Shown piece after piece: positions 8,926 through 17,282 of a stretch of DNA of 64,000 bases; positions within the stretch are counted from its first letter, which is position 1, and each line of letters starts with the position of its first letter. The notes below the pieces were generated by a model. The model did not search any database and was not told the origin of the DNA. It saw only the letters and a list, made by a program, of their open reading frames with translations. The stretch comes from Stieleria varia (GTDB taxonomy: Bacteria; Planctomycetota; Planctomycetia; Pirellulales; Pirellulaceae), in the NCBI RefSeq assembly GCF_038443385.1, contig NZ_CP151726.1, positions 2,728,001-2,792,000 on the forward strand. The letters run 5' to 3'. Made by a program: the position numbers and the translations under genes.

Positions 8926-10617
8926 ATGGCCCGAAAAAAGAACAAGAACAAACCACCTGTCTCCGGCTCGCAAGTGCCCGGTTCGGTGCCGGCGGATCCT
9001 GTTGATTTCCCAACAGCAGAAGCAGAATCGACGGCGTCGCGCGCTGCGAAAGCCGGCGACCCAGAGGCGTCGTCGTTGAAGCCGACATTGCCGCCGACAT
9101 CCGACGAGCCGCCGACATCCGACGAGCCGCCGACATCCGACGAGCCGCTGACAACCGACGAGCCGCTGACATCCGACGAGACCGTGCAGGCGACGATCAA
9201 GCTGCTCAGTGGGATCAAGCTACCGTCGCTCTCGCGTGTCTTGTCGGTCACGATGTTGCTGCTGGGCATCGTGACGGTGGGCGCGTTGTTCTATCAAGTC
9301 ATGGCGGGATTCTTTGTTCCCCTGTTCATGGCAGCGGCGTTGGTTGTGATCTTTCGACCGGTGAACGAATGGTTCTTTTACAAATTCGGCAAACGACCGC
9401 GGTTGGCGGCCATCGCCACCACCGGTGTGATCCTGTCCCTGGTGTTCGTGCCGTTGCTGGTCATCGTCACCGTGGCGATGAACCAAGTCTCCTCGCTCGT
9501 TTCACGCGCAGGCGCGATGGGCGATGTCATCGACACCGCACGAGAGCGTGCCGGTCTGTCACTGCCATACGCGGATCAGTTTCGTCGCCTGGATGAGCTT
9601 ACCGCCGGTTTTGACACGCCGACCGAACCCGATAAGGTGCTCAGCGAAATCGACGAAGCGATCGCGCTGATGGACTACTTGCAAGCAGACGTAGTGGGAT
9701 CACCGACAGCCGACCCCATGGCGGTGACAGCGGAAGAATCCTTGCGAGATTTTCGCAATACCGTTCTCTCTACCCGAGAAGCGCAGGCCAACGACGACAA
9801 GCTGGCGATCATTTCCGCAGAAGAAACTTTTCACAAACAGTCTTTGGCCGCATCTGAATCCGTGCGACGCTGGATGAGCGAATTGCTCGGCGGACCGTTT
9901 TGGTCTCAAGTCAAGTTTCTTGCCAATCCCAGCAACGCGGATCTGGCCGAGTTGCTGCGTCGGGGGCAAACTCAATTGCAGCCGCGACTGTTCAAGTTGA
10001 CCGGCGACACCGGCCTATTGGTGGTCCAAATCGCCGTCGGTCTGTTGATCATGATCATCGCCGTGTATTTCTTTCTCATCGACGGCCCCGCGATGATCCG
10101 CACGCTGATGCGACTGAGTCCCCTGGATGACAACTACGAACGTCGACTGCTGGGTGAATTTGAGCGGACCAGTCGCGCCGTTGTTTTGGCTAGCCTGCTT
10201 AGCGCGGTCGCGCAAGGCTTACTCGCAGCCATCGCGTTCTATATTGCAGGACTCGACTCCATCATGTTCCTGCTGTTGATCACGACCATCATGGCGTTGG
10301 TTCCGTTCTTGGGCGCAGCCTCGGTCTGGATTCCTTGCTCGATTTATTTGGCTGCGGTGGAGGAGAGTTACTGGACGGCAGGATTATTGGCGATCTATGG
10401 GTTTGGTGTGGTGTCGTCGATCGACAACGTGATCAAAGCGTACATCTTGCACGGGCACAGTGAACTGCATCCTCTGCTGGCACTGCTGAGCGTTCTGGGC
10501 GGCGTCGCCGTCTTCGGCCCCGTGGGCTTGCTCGTCGGCCCGATGGTGGTCGTGTTCCTGCAAACCTTGCTGGAAATCCTGAATCACGAATTGGCCCAAG
10601 AAACGGCAGTAAGCTAG
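8926..10617 (+). CDS. AI-2E family (PerM/YdiK-type) membrane permease
   Basis: A 563-residue polytopic membrane protein. Residues 1-90 are soluble and low complexity, with TSDEPP-type hexapeptides repeated about five times (18-bp DNA repeat, 9093-9180). The membrane domain starts at LSVTMLLLGIVTVGALFYQV and has roughly seven to eight hydrophobic segments in the usual AI-2E order. A long central hydrophilic insertion (about 190-330) comes before VVQIAVGLLIMIIAVYFFLI. The C-terminal family hallmark is recognisable at FGPVGLLVGPMVVVFLQTL. Members move small molecules or ions; the substrate here is unknown. The TAG stop lies inside the terminal CTAG of a palindromic element, so the native C-terminus may have been altered. 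The last residues (NHELAQETAVS) extend only slightly beyond the conserved domain, so any loss is small. Confidence 0.88.
   Translation: MARKKNKNKPPVSGSQVPGSVPADPVDFPTAEAESTASRAAKAGDPEASSLKPTLPPTSDEPPTSDEPPTSDEPLTTDEPLTSDETVQATIKLLSGIKLPSLSRVLSVTMLLLGIVTVGALFYQVMAGFFVPLFMAAALVVIFRPVNEWFFYKFGKRPRLAAIATTGVILSLVFVPLLVIVTVAMNQVSSLVSRAGAMGDVIDTARERAGLSLPYADQFRRLDELTAGFDTPTEPDKVLSEIDEAIALMDYLQADVVGSPTADPMAVTAEESLRDFRNTVLSTREAQANDDKLAIISAEETFHKQSLAASESVRRWMSELLGGPFWSQVKFLANPSNADLAELLRRGQTQLQPRLFKLTGDTGLLVVQIAVGLLIMIIAVYFFLIDGPAMIRTLMRLSPLDDNYERRLLGEFERTSRAVVLASLLSAVAQGLLAAIAFYIAGLDSIMFLLLITTIMALVPFLGAASVWIPCSIYLAAVEESYWTAGLLAIYGFGVVSSIDNVIKAYILHGHSELHPLLALLSVLGGVAVFGPVGLLVGPMVVVFLQTLLEILNHELAQETAVS
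9093..9180 (+). repeat. 18-bp in-frame tandem repeat (TSDEPP)
   Basis: A repeated unit ccgacatccgacgagccg encodes TSDEPP/TSDEPL about five times in the cytoplasmic tail of the permease. The unit is a multiple of three, and copies diverge slightly toward the 3' end. Confidence 0.88.
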
Positions 10618-10746
10618 TGCATCGTCCAGTCTTGGAACGTGGGTTTGATAAATGAGCCGTTTTGGCGTTAGCCACGGTTTTCGCGACTCAACCGTGGCTA
10701 ACGCCAAAACGGCTAACCCCAAAATCAAGACTGGACGATGCACTAG
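10614..10746. mobile_element. 133-bp palindromic MITE-like element, CTAG-ended
   Basis: The element begins and ends with CTAG. Outer arms of 20 bp match perfectly (ctagtgcatcgtccagtctt and its complement). Inner arms of about 25 bp around gccgttttggcgttagcc also match. It has no coding capacity. A second copy at 28813-28946 carries the asymmetric part (ttggggttagccg) in the opposite orientation, which supports past mobility. A half copy (caagaccggacgatgca) is at 15187-15203. Confidence 0.82.
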
Positions 10747-10769
10747 CGGGCGAACGAGGCTGCTTTGAG

Positions 10770-10824
10770 GGAATTCTGGCGAATCCCATTACGAAGAAAG
10801 GGAATTCTGGCGAATCCCATGACG
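10770..10824 (+). repeat. Two tandem copies of the GGAATTCTGGCGAATCCCAT repeat
   Basis: Two 24-bp units (ggaattctggcgaatcccat then tacg or gacg) occur at 10770-10793 and 10801-10824, separated by aagaaag. They belong to the family seen at 2696-2719 and 17248-17271. Confidence 0.85.
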
Positions 10825-10827
10825 AAG

Positions 10828-10867
10828 AAACGGCCACGCCCCCCAGCGTTGGGGACGTGGCCGTTTT
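10828..10867 (-). terminator. Strong intrinsic terminator after tRNA-Thr
   Basis: A near-perfect hairpin pairs aaacggccacgc with the complementary arm at 10854-10867 and continues through an inner stem (cccc-agcgtt-gggg). Read on the minus strand it directly follows the tRNA 3' end. The flanking A/T tracts let it work in either direction. Confidence 0.82.
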
Positions 10868-10870
10868 GAG

Positions 10871-10943
10871 AGCCGACAGCCGGATTCGAACCGGCGACCT
10901 AATCATTACGAATGATTTGCTCTACCAGCTGAGCTACGTCGGC
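10871..10943 (-). tRNA. tRNA-Thr (anticodon CGT)
   Basis: The minus strand gives a 73-nt cloverleaf. The acceptor stem is GCCGACG/TGTCGGC with one G-T pair and discriminator T. The D arm is GCTC-AGCTGGTA-GAGC. The anticodon arm is AATCA-TTCGTAA-TGATT with CGT at the anticodon. The T arm is GCCGG-TTCGAAT-CCGGC. CCA is not encoded. CGT reads the ACG threonine codon. Confidence 0.96.
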
Positions 10944-10949
10944 ATGCGT

Positions 10950-10967
10950 GCAACCGTTATCGGTTGC
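10950..10967 (-). other. Hairpin in the tRNA 5' leader
   Basis: A perfect 7-bp stem with a 4-nt loop (gcaaccg-ttat-cggttgc) ends 6 bp before the mature tRNA 5' end. It could mark the leader for RNase P processing or be incidental. Beyond it, 10968-11367 contains no gene I can support. Confidence 0.45.
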
Positions 10968-11367
10968 CACATCTACTGAGATTACAAAACCCGAGCGATT
11001 CTGGCCAGTGTGGATCGTTTCAAAGCGGCTAAAACCCGTGCGGCACCACCCGTTTGGGTTATTTGCGAGTGCAATTCGTGACACTGGTGTGCCATAGGAC
11101 TCGACAAAAATTATTTTTTTCGGTTAAATCATGTGAACGCAAGTTCCCAGCGATGCGACATTTTTGCGTTGGCCTGACGGACCGGCAGACAAGCTAGCGA
11201 GTTGTGCGGCTCCTTTTGGGTTTAGCCGTCAGAGTGATCGCGATGACTCGATTGAGGTTCGCGAAGCATCATCGAAAGAGGTTTTTGGTGATGAATCCAA
11301 CGTTTAGCCGGTGTTAATGACACCGGATCACCCAGATTAACCCCTTGTGGGCAGGAGATTGGACTCG

Positions 11368-12699
11368 ATGAGTGAAGTCGAACTTGATGTGCTCGACTTG
11401 AAGGAGCTGATCCTTTCAAACAATTCGTTCGGCCCTTCTGATGTCGCAGAAATCCGGCAAGCCATTGCCGAAAACTACGGCCATTTTGCCGAGCTGCGTG
11501 ATGCGGTCGGCGAGATGGAGAACGACGAAGCGTTGACGCCTGCGGGCAAGACCAAGATGGGCGTATGCCAATTCTTGCTCGGCCGTTTTCGCAGCGCGCT
11601 CGACACGCTCCGCGTAGCTGACGGCAGCGCGACCGCGTTGTTTTATCAAGCACGCTCGCAATTCGAGTTGTCGCAATACGATGAAGCCATCTCGTTGTAC
11701 GAGCAGTCGAAGAAAGCCGGCTACAACGAAGATCAATGCAAGATCTACATCGCCGAGTCACACCGCTATGCCGGTCGGATCGACCAAGCCATGTTGCTGC
11801 TCGACGATATCTTCGGCCCCGCCGAGCAGACGTCGGAGTACATGTACCAACGGGCCGCGACCGTTGCCGCTGTGGGCGGACGTCGCGACGAAGCGATCGC
11901 GTTGTATCAACGTGCCATCCAAACCGACGAGAACCATGCCGGTGCGTTGTTCGGATTGGCTTGGGAAAACGAACGCATGGGCAATGATGACGAGTCATTG
12001 CGTCTGTACGAGCGTGCCGCCAAGGCTTTCCCGACCGGTGTCGGCGCACTGGTGAACTTGGGCTTGGCCTACGAAGATCGCAACGAGTACGACAAGGCAC
12101 AGCTTTGCTACAAGCGAATTTTGGACGCTCATCCGGAAGATCGCCGTACCCAGTTGTACATGAAAGATGCGTCGGCCAACGGCAACCTGCTGTATGACGA
12201 GGAAGCCCAGCGTCGCAACGATCGCTTGGCTCAAATCTTGGGCATGCCGGTGACCAATTTCGAACTGAGCGTGCGAAGCCGAAATTGCTTGGCCAAAATG
12301 GGCATCGAAACCATCGGCGACCTGACGCGCACCAGCGAGTCCGAGTTGCTCAGCAGCAAGAATTTCGGCGAGACCAGCTTGATCGAAATCCGCGAAGTGC
12401 TGACGTCCAAGGGTTTGAAACTCGGTCAGTTCGCACACGAGAAAAAGTCGGTCGATCCGCCTGTGGACACCAGCCACTTGTCCGCCGACGAACAAGCGTT
12501 GCTGGAGCGCCCGATTTCCGATTTGAACCTGTCGGTTCGTGCACGCAAATGCATGGCCCGCCTGCAGCTCAATTCGATCGGCGAGCTGATTCGCAAGACC
12601 GGCGACGAAATGCTTGAGTGCAAGAACTTTGGCGTGACCAGTCTCAACGAAGTGCGTGAGAAGTTGACCGATCTGGGGTTGAAGCTCCGCGGAGATTGA
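11368..12699 (+). CDS. TPR protein with two RNA polymerase alpha-CTD-like domains
   Basis: 443 residues from ATG 11368, which follows gcaggag with 11-nt spacing; an in-frame GTG at 11347 lies upstream of that site. The first ~290 residues form a TPR-like solenoid (for example [55 protein letters not shown]). Two consecutive alpha-CTD helix-hairpin domains follow: [20 protein letters not shown] with [12 protein letters not shown], and [20 protein letters not shown] with [12 protein letters not shown]. The Arg equivalent to E. coli alpha R265, central to UP-element binding, is kept in both, whereas the K298 position is Glu or Val. The protein could bind DNA or transcription partners; the exact role is unknown. 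tgt follows after 7 bp, probably in one operon. Confidence 0.88.
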   Translation: MSEVELDVLDLKELILSNNSFGPSDVAEIRQAIAENYGHFAELRDAVGEMENDEALTPAGKTKMGVCQFLLGRFRSALDTLRVADGSATALFYQARSQFELSQYDEAISLYEQSKKAGYNEDQCKIYIAESHRYAGRIDQAMLLLDDIFGPAEQTSEYMYQRAATVAAVGGRRDEAIALYQRAIQTDENHAGALFGLAWENERMGNDDESLRLYERAAKAFPTGVGALVNLGLAYEDRNEYDKAQLCYKRILDAHPEDRRTQLYMKDASANGNLLYDEEAQRRNDRLAQILGMPVTNFELSVRSRNCLAKMGIETIGDLTRTSESELLSSKNFGETSLIEIREVLTSKGLKLGQFAHEKKSVDPPVDTSHLSADEQALLERPISDLNLSVRARKCMARLQLNSIGELIRKTGDEMLECKNFGVTSLNEVREKLTDLGLKLRGD

Positions 12700-12706
12700 T
12701 CGCTTC

Positions 12707-13828
12707 ATGACGTTTGAATTCAAACTCCATCACCGCGATGCGTCCACGTCGGCGCGTCGCGGTGTTTTTTTGACGCCGCACGGTGATGTCCAAACGCCGG
12801 GCTTCATGCCCGTGGGCACCCAGGGTACGGTCAAGGGTGTCACGATCGATCAAGTCGCCCAGACGGGGGCACACATGATCCTTGGCAACACCTATCACCT
12901 CGCGCTGCGCCCCGGAGCGGAAACCGTTCGTCGACTGGGCGGCTTGCACGCGATGACTCGCTGGGACGGTCCCATCCTGACCGACAGCGGCGGCTTCCAA
13001 GTCTTCAGCCTCAAAGGCATCAACAAGATCAGCGAAGAGGGCGTGGTGTTTCGTAGCCACATCGACGGTGCCCTCATCGACTTGACCCCCGAGCACAGCG
13101 TTGAGATCCAAGAAGCCTTGGGGAGTGATGTCGCGATGGTCCTGGATCACGTGATTGCTTTGCCCGCCCTGCGTAGCGAAGTTGTCGAGGCGATGGAGCG
13201 AAGCATTCGCTGGGCAAAACGATGCCAGGATGCAGCGACGCGAGCCGACCAAGCTCAGTTTGCGATCGTTCAGGGAGGACTGGACGAGGAATTGAGGGTT
13301 CAATGCGCCAGCGAATTGGCTGCCATGAATTTTCCCGGCTACGCCGTCGGCGGCTTGAGTGTGGGCGAAGCCCCGGAGGAGATGTACCGCATCACCGCAG
13401 CGACCTGCCCCGCACTGCCGGAGAACAAGCCGCGATACCTGATGGGCGTCGGTCGTCCGATCGATCTGATCGAAAGCGTCGCCCGCGGCATCGACCTGTT
13501 CGACTGCGTGATGCCGACACGCAACGGCCGCAACGGACTGGCGTTCACCGACACCGGCCACATCAAAATTCGCAATGCTGTGCACCGCTATGACACTCAG
13601 CCACTTGAGCCAGATTGCCCATGCCCCGCATGCCGCCACAGTCGAGGCTACTTGAGGCACCTGTTCGTCGCCGGAGAAATGCTCGGCCCGATCTTGCTGT
13701 CGATCCACAACTTGACGTTCTACCAGCGAGTGATGCGTGAGACACGTGCGGCGATCGAGCGTGATGAGTTCGCGAGCTTTTTGCTGGCAAAGAAAAAAGC
13801 GTGGGGATTTGCTGATTCAGCGGGTTGA
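12707..13828 (+). CDS. tgt: Queuine/preQ1 tRNA-guanine transglycosylase
   Basis: A 373-residue protein of normal Tgt length. It exchanges the wobble guanine of GUN-anticodon tRNAs for preQ1 in queuosine synthesis. Visible signatures are [15 protein letters not shown], the substrate-binding Asp in [11 protein letters not shown] (Asp93), the motif [20 protein letters not shown] with the nucleophile Asp, PTRNGRNG, and the zinc site [17 protein letters not shown]. It follows the TPR/alpha-CTD gene by 7 bp and is probably co-transcribed. No other queuosine gene is in the window. Confidence 0.97.
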   Translation: MTFEFKLHHRDASTSARRGVFLTPHGDVQTPGFMPVGTQGTVKGVTIDQVAQTGAHMILGNTYHLALRPGAETVRRLGGLHAMTRWDGPILTDSGGFQVFSLKGINKISEEGVVFRSHIDGALIDLTPEHSVEIQEALGSDVAMVLDHVIALPALRSEVVEAMERSIRWAKRCQDAATRADQAQFAIVQGGLDEELRVQCASELAAMNFPGYAVGGLSVGEAPEEMYRITAATCPALPENKPRYLMGVGRPIDLIESVARGIDLFDCVMPTRNGRNGLAFTDTGHIKIRNAVHRYDTQPLEPDCPCPACRHSRGYLRHLFVAGEMLGPILLSIHNLTFYQRVMRETRAAIERDEFASFLLAKKKAWGFADSAG

Positions 13829-13958
13829 GTTTGAGCGTGACAAAGCTCTGGACACGGACGGCCTCGGCGATCTACAAGCCACTGGTCAACTCAATTTGCC
13901 CGCCAGGTGTGTCCTGACAGGGCTTTCTCGGATACTCGTGACGGACAGGATGTCTGGT

Positions 13959-14198
13959 ATGAACGTGAACTTTTTTGAATGGCTGCGTAACGGGGTCAAG
14001 CAATCCGTTTTGCTGGGCGTGGGCGATGCCGTGGAGCAGATGGGTGTGCCACCGAACGAAGAAGAATTGCAGCCCGTGCTGGCTTCGCTCATGGACGCAA
14101 GCGATTCGGACGCCAAAGGCAAACGCAAAACGACCGGTGCTGGCCGGAAACGCTTGGGAAAATCACTCAAGGACATGGATACCTCGGGCGCCACATAA
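13959..14198 (+). CDS. Small hypothetical protein
   Basis: A 79-residue protein starting MNVNFFEWLRNGVKQSVLLG, with a Shine-Dalgarno-like acagga 8 nt upstream of ATG 13959. ATG 13950 is in frame but overlaps that site. The N-terminal half is an amphipathic or hydrophobic helix. The C-terminal half is highly basic (DAKGKRKTTGAGRKRLGKSL), so nucleic-acid contact is possible. I do not recognise the family. It lies 130 bp after tgt on the same strand. Confidence 0.6.
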   Translation: MNVNFFEWLRNGVKQSVLLGVGDAVEQMGVPPNEEELQPVLASLMDASDSDAKGKRKTTGAGRKRLGKSLKDMDTSGAT

Positions 14199-14363
14199 GG
14201 ATGACATGAGGATCTCCCTCACCTGACCAGAAAAGATTTGCGTAACGCGTATGCGAATCTTACAAAATGGGGGGAGTGTTCTTTTGCGACGATCCTCTCT
14301 GCGTAATCCAGGGGCTTTTTGCGTTTTTAGCATGCTGGTCGCTTAAAACAAAAAGGTAAACGG

Positions 14364-14753
14364 ATGTCTATTGAAATGACATGCCCCAATGGTCACGAAC
14401 TAAAGATCAAGGATCATTGGGCCGGAAAAACGGGGCGCTGCCCCAAATGCCGCGTCAAAATGACGGTCCCGATGCCGATCAAAGTCACCGACAGCGATGT
14501 CTTGGCAATGATCGGCGACTATGTCCCCACCCAATACACGCAGATCGGAAGTGATGTCGCCGTCAAGCAAGTCAGCGACAACGACGTTCATGCGTTGGAT
14601 GAGTACGAAACCGCGATGGACAAAGCGACTTCGGGACTGAGTCTGCTCGGTTCCAGTGTCGTTGCCCACAAAAAGACTTGCCGTCATTGTGGGCACAAAG
14701 CCAATCTCTGGTTCGCCACGTGCGAAGGCTGTGGAGAATATTTCGACGAGTGA
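14364..14753 (+). CDS. Double zinc-ribbon protein
   Basis: 129 residues with two four-ligand zinc-ribbon motifs. The N-terminal one is CPNGHELKIKDHWAGKTG followed by RCPKC; the C-terminal one is CRHCGHKANLWFATC followed by EGCGEYF. The N-terminal type (a CPNGH start with a basic loop) is common in planctomycete proteins of unknown function. The linker (VTDSDVLAMIGDYVPT) is predicted helical. The gene has its own upstream region (14199-14363) and a perfect hairpin 10 bp after the stop. Function is unknown; binding of protein or nucleic acid is plausible. Confidence 0.72.
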   Translation: MSIEMTCPNGHELKIKDHWAGKTGRCPKCRVKMTVPMPIKVTDSDVLAMIGDYVPTQYTQIGSDVAVKQVSDNDVHALDEYETAMDKATSGLSLLGSSVVAHKKTCRHCGHKANLWFATCEGCGEYFDE

Positions 14754-14763
14754 CGGCGTGTAC

Positions 14764-14783
14764 GTCAGGCTTTCTAGCCTGAC
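14764..14783 (+). terminator. Hairpin after the zinc-ribbon gene
   Basis: A perfect 8-bp stem with a 4-nt loop (gtcaggct-ttct-agcctgac) starts 10 bp after the stop codon. No T-tract follows, so terminator activity is uncertain. A related hairpin is at 15217-15235. Confidence 0.5.
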
Positions 14784-14845
14784 ATAGCATCCCAATGCGG
14801 GTTCGATAGAAGTTGCCCGTTGTTGCTCCGAACCAGGGCAAGCCC

Positions 14846-14945
14846 GGGCTGTTCAAAATTTGGTGTTGACATTGTTCTTCCAGTCCAGTTTTTTTGTCCC
14901 GTGCATCGCAATCAGAGTGAGCCTCAGGCGCTAGCCGTGGGCCGG
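14846..14945. repeat. Truncated copy of GCTGTTCAAAATTT element
   Basis: It carries the left half of the 219-bp element at 14948-15166: terminal gctgttcaaaattt, ggtgttgacattg, then the left palindrome arm gtgagcctcaggcgctag. It breaks off at the palindrome centre, where the complete copy begins. Confidence 0.75.
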
Positions 14946-14947
14946 CA

Positions 14948-15166
14948 CTGTTCAAAATTTGGTGTTGACATTGTTCTTCCAGTCCAGTTTTTTGTCCCAT
15001 GCATCGCAATCAGAGTGAGCCTCAGGCGCTAGCCGTGGGCCGGCACCACAATCCGCCTCAGGCTCACGGCTAGCGTCTCAGGCTCACTGGGGGCCACCAG
15101 CTGCGCGGGGAGAGGTGACAAAAACTTGCGGAGCGCCATAGTGCCACAACCCCAAATTTTGAACAG
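14948..15166. mobile_element. 219-bp MITE-like element with GCTGTTCAAAATTT terminal inverted repeats
   Basis: Terminal inverted repeats are ctgttcaaaatttgg and ccaaattttgaacag. Inside is a palindrome (gtgagcctcaggcgctag... and its complement) centred near 15048. A 220-bp relative starts the array at 21854. A 12-bp direct repeat (gggcaagcccgg) occurs at 14834-14845 and 15169-15180, flanking this copy plus the truncated one. It contains no reading frame with recognisable product. Confidence 0.78.
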
Positions 15167-15216
15167 CGGGGCAAGCCCGGCGGAATCAAGACCGGACGAT
15201 GCAATCGTGCTAAATG

Positions 15217-15235
15217 TCAGCCTGGAAAGGCTGAC
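15217..15235 (-). terminator. Hairpin downstream of the SHD1 gene
   Basis: Stem gtcagcc / ggctgac with loop tggaaa lies 16 bp beyond the SHD1 gene stop as read on the minus strand. It resembles the hairpin at 14764-14783. No clear T-tract is present. Confidence 0.45.
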
Positions 15236-15251
15236 GTTCTGAAAAGCCCGG

Positions 15252-15803
15252 TCAAAATGATGGCTGCAAACCTTTGGAGCGAAAGACTCCGCGGAGGTAA
15301 ACCAAGTCGTCGTCACTCAGCTTGTCGATCATCACGACGATCTTGCGGTCTTTCTCAGCAATCAAAGTCGCACGATCCCCTGTGACGCTCTGCAACCTTG
15401 CCTCCACCGTAAACTTCCCCGTCGGATCCGACCATGTTCTGATCGGATACTCGGCGGAGGTGGATGAACTCGGCGAATTCGGATCATCGATTTCGCCCGA
15501 TGGCGACTCTACGAGTCTCCCTTGCATCTCTGTGCTTGTCGTTTCCGATGGTGCTTCGTTAGGTCTCAAGACGGGGTCCGAATGCGATCCACTCTCGTTC
15601 GGCTCCTCAGGGACCGTCGCGGCGACGCGGTTGGCTTGCCCATCCGCTGGACTTCGCAGATACAGGTACCAGTAACCGAGTAGGATTGTGGGCGTGATGA
15701 ACATCAGCACGGTGAAGCCGATGTTGAAGAACTGAAACAGAATGCCGGGCTTCGTATTCTGTGTCGGCTTGTTCTGCGTCTGTTTGACTTGGGGCTGATT
15801 CAC
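15252..15803 (-). CDS. Single-pass membrane protein with SHD1-type domain
   Basis: 183 residues starting at GTG 15803, chosen because GAGGTGA lies 6 nt upstream; a GTG at 15806 is adjacent. A short polar N-terminus leads to one membrane segment (IGFTVLMFITPTILLGYWYLYL). A disordered Ser/Glu/Pro-rich linker comes next. The C-terminal ~55 residues (IRTWSDPTGKFTVEARLQSV to LVYLRGV) match the SLA1 homology domain 1 found in many planctomycete proteins, with the typical W-x-D-x-TG-x-F opening. In eukaryotes SHD1 binds peptide signals; the role in planctomycetes is not established. It diverges from the lipoprotein gene at 15934. Confidence 0.75.
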   Translation of the reverse strand: MNQPQVKQTQNKPTQNTKPGILFQFFNIGFTVLMFITPTILLGYWYLYLRSPADGQANRVAATVPEEPNESGSHSDPVLRPNEAPSETTSTEMQGRLVESPSGEIDDPNSPSSSTSAEYPIRTWSDPTGKFTVEARLQSVTGDRATLIAEKDRKIVVMIDKLSDDDLVYLRGVFRSKGLQPSF

Positions 15804-15933
15804 CACTCACCTCAACGAATCCCGAAACGAATGATTGCGACACACAACCATTCTAAGCAAGGTACCAAACGGAGGGGATCCGTTTAAACTGCAGCAACTC
15901 AAAGAAGCTCCCCCTAACAGACGTCATTGATCC

Positions 15934-16842
15934 ATGAGAATGTTTTTCCTGATGCACTCTTGTCTCGCCGCCGCAGTGTTGATTCTTGCCAGCGGCTGTG
16001 AGAGCAAGTTCGAAAAGTATTACCGAGAGAACGGACCTGCGGTAGAAGCGAAATTGGAAACGATCGAGTCTTTGGCTGGACTCGTCAAAGCGGAACCAAC
16101 CGTCCCACCGGACTACGACGCTTGGGTGCGTGCGGTCGAGGGCATCGGTCGGATCCAGAGCATCGCGGATTCCAAAGAACTCGATCCGGCGGTCAAGGAG
16201 CAGGCGACAGCGAACGTCGATTCACTACGAAAAGAGTCCGAGGCGATGTTCGACAAAATCAAACTTTCCCCTCCTTCTGAGATTCGATTTCAAGGTGTAG
16301 ACAATCCCAACGCAGCCGTACTGATTCTCAATGCGAATGGAACAGCCGAGCGAGACGCGGATTTTGTGAAAAGAAATGAAGGCAGCGGTAGTTGGTATCT
16401 CAACAGCACGTCCATTCAAGACCTCGAGTCAGCGCAAAAACAATTCGAGTTCGTCAAATCGCTTCGATTCGTCTTGATTCTCAGGCAGGTCGATATCGTT
16501 GAGCCGGAGTTCATCGGAAATGACGATCAAGAGCACGCCGAGTATCAAATGGGTGCGATTGAGTGCGAGGCATTCTTGTTTTCGATCGACGACCGGCAAC
16601 TCATCGGTCGTTTTCGCTTCGCCGCGACGAACGAAAGATCGGCGCTGTCGGTGGGCCCGTTCGAGCTATTCATGCCCGACGAACCCGACGCAGCCGTCAG
16701 CGTTTTTCGCTCGCGACTGTTCGACTCGGCGCGTCGTTACGCCGCGGCGATTGCCGCTGAGTTATCGCCCCAGATCCAAGCACAGAATCGTATCGTTCGC
16801 GACTTCTTGGGCACGAGACTCAAGCCGATTGAATCAAACTGA
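15934..16842 (+). CDS. Hypothetical lipoprotein
   Basis: 302 residues. The N-terminus (MRMFFLMHSCLAAAVLILASGC) is a lipoprotein signal with lipobox LASGC. The mature protein starts with charged helices (ESKFEKYYRENGPAVEAKLE) and continues into a region with alternating hydrophobic strands (FVKSLRFVLILRQVDIVEPEF, FLFSIDDRQLIGRFRFAATN). No catalytic motif is seen and the family is not recognised. It converges on the small membrane protein gene at 16849-17155, with only 6 bp between the stops. Confidence 0.68.
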   Translation: MRMFFLMHSCLAAAVLILASGCESKFEKYYRENGPAVEAKLETIESLAGLVKAEPTVPPDYDAWVRAVEGIGRIQSIADSKELDPAVKEQATANVDSLRKESEAMFDKIKLSPPSEIRFQGVDNPNAAVLILNANGTAERDADFVKRNEGSGSWYLNSTSIQDLESAQKQFEFVKSLRFVLILRQVDIVEPEFIGNDDQEHAEYQMGAIECEAFLFSIDDRQLIGRFRFAATNERSALSVGPFELFMPDEPDAAVSVFRSRLFDSARRYAAAIAAELSPQIQAQNRIVRDFLGTRLKPIESN

Positions 16843-16848
16843 ATGGCA

Positions 16849-17155
16849 TCAGAGCGTTCGTTGAATGACTCTCGAAGCCATTGCCGCGATGAACGTAAAG
16901 CACGACAGACCCAAAAGGATCCATCCCAAAGGTGCGAGAGATTCATCGGGATCACCCTTGGAGCGTTTGCTTTGGCCGCGTGGGAAGGCTACGGGCGACG
17001 AGAGGATCAGCAGCAGCGATATCGGACACATGACGATGCTGGCGAAAAAAACATAGGGTGTGATCTCCGGCAGAACACGCAAAAAAGGAAAACAACATTG
17101 CGGCAAACAATGTCAGCGCCAACAACGTCATCAAAGTGAACTTCTTTTCTTGCAT
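16849..17155 (-). pseudogene. Small membrane protein gene with apparent one-base frameshift
   Basis: Two overlapping minus-strand frames together look like one ~101-residue protein. The first, from ATG 17155, encodes MQEKKFTLMTLLALTLFAAM then LFSF and soon drifts into non-hydrophobic sequence. The other frame continues with LRVLPEITPYVFFASIVMCP, LLLILSSPVAF, a hydrophilic loop, and WILLGLSCFTFIAAMASRVI to a stop at 16849. The switch falls in a run of six T residues (ccttttttgcg on the minus strand). Removing one T joins the frames into a three-helix membrane protein. It may be a real frameshift, a sequencing error, or, less likely, programmed slippage. Confidence 0.55.
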
Positions 17156-17205
17156 GTCTTTTCATCAAGTCCAGTTGAGAGCAAATTCACGATCATCGGT
17201 GTAGT

Positions 17206-17271
17206 GGATTTCGCCAGAAATCCGTTTGTGGAGGGAGGGTGGCGGAGGGAATTCTGGCGAATCCCATTACG
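17206..17271. repeat. Copy of GAATTCTGGCGAATCC-type repeat
   Basis: ggatttcgccagaaatcc at 17206-17223 and ggaattctggcgaatcccat then tacg at 17248-17271 form an imperfect inverted repeat, of the same family as 2669-2719 and 10770-10824. It lies just beyond the stop of the M50-like gene. Confidence 0.75.
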
Positions 17272-17282
17272 GAGAATGTGTT

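Noticed and set aside
13737..13958. N-terminal extension of the small basic protein
   Set aside because: Overlaps the end of tgt in another frame; ribosome site supports the start at 13959.
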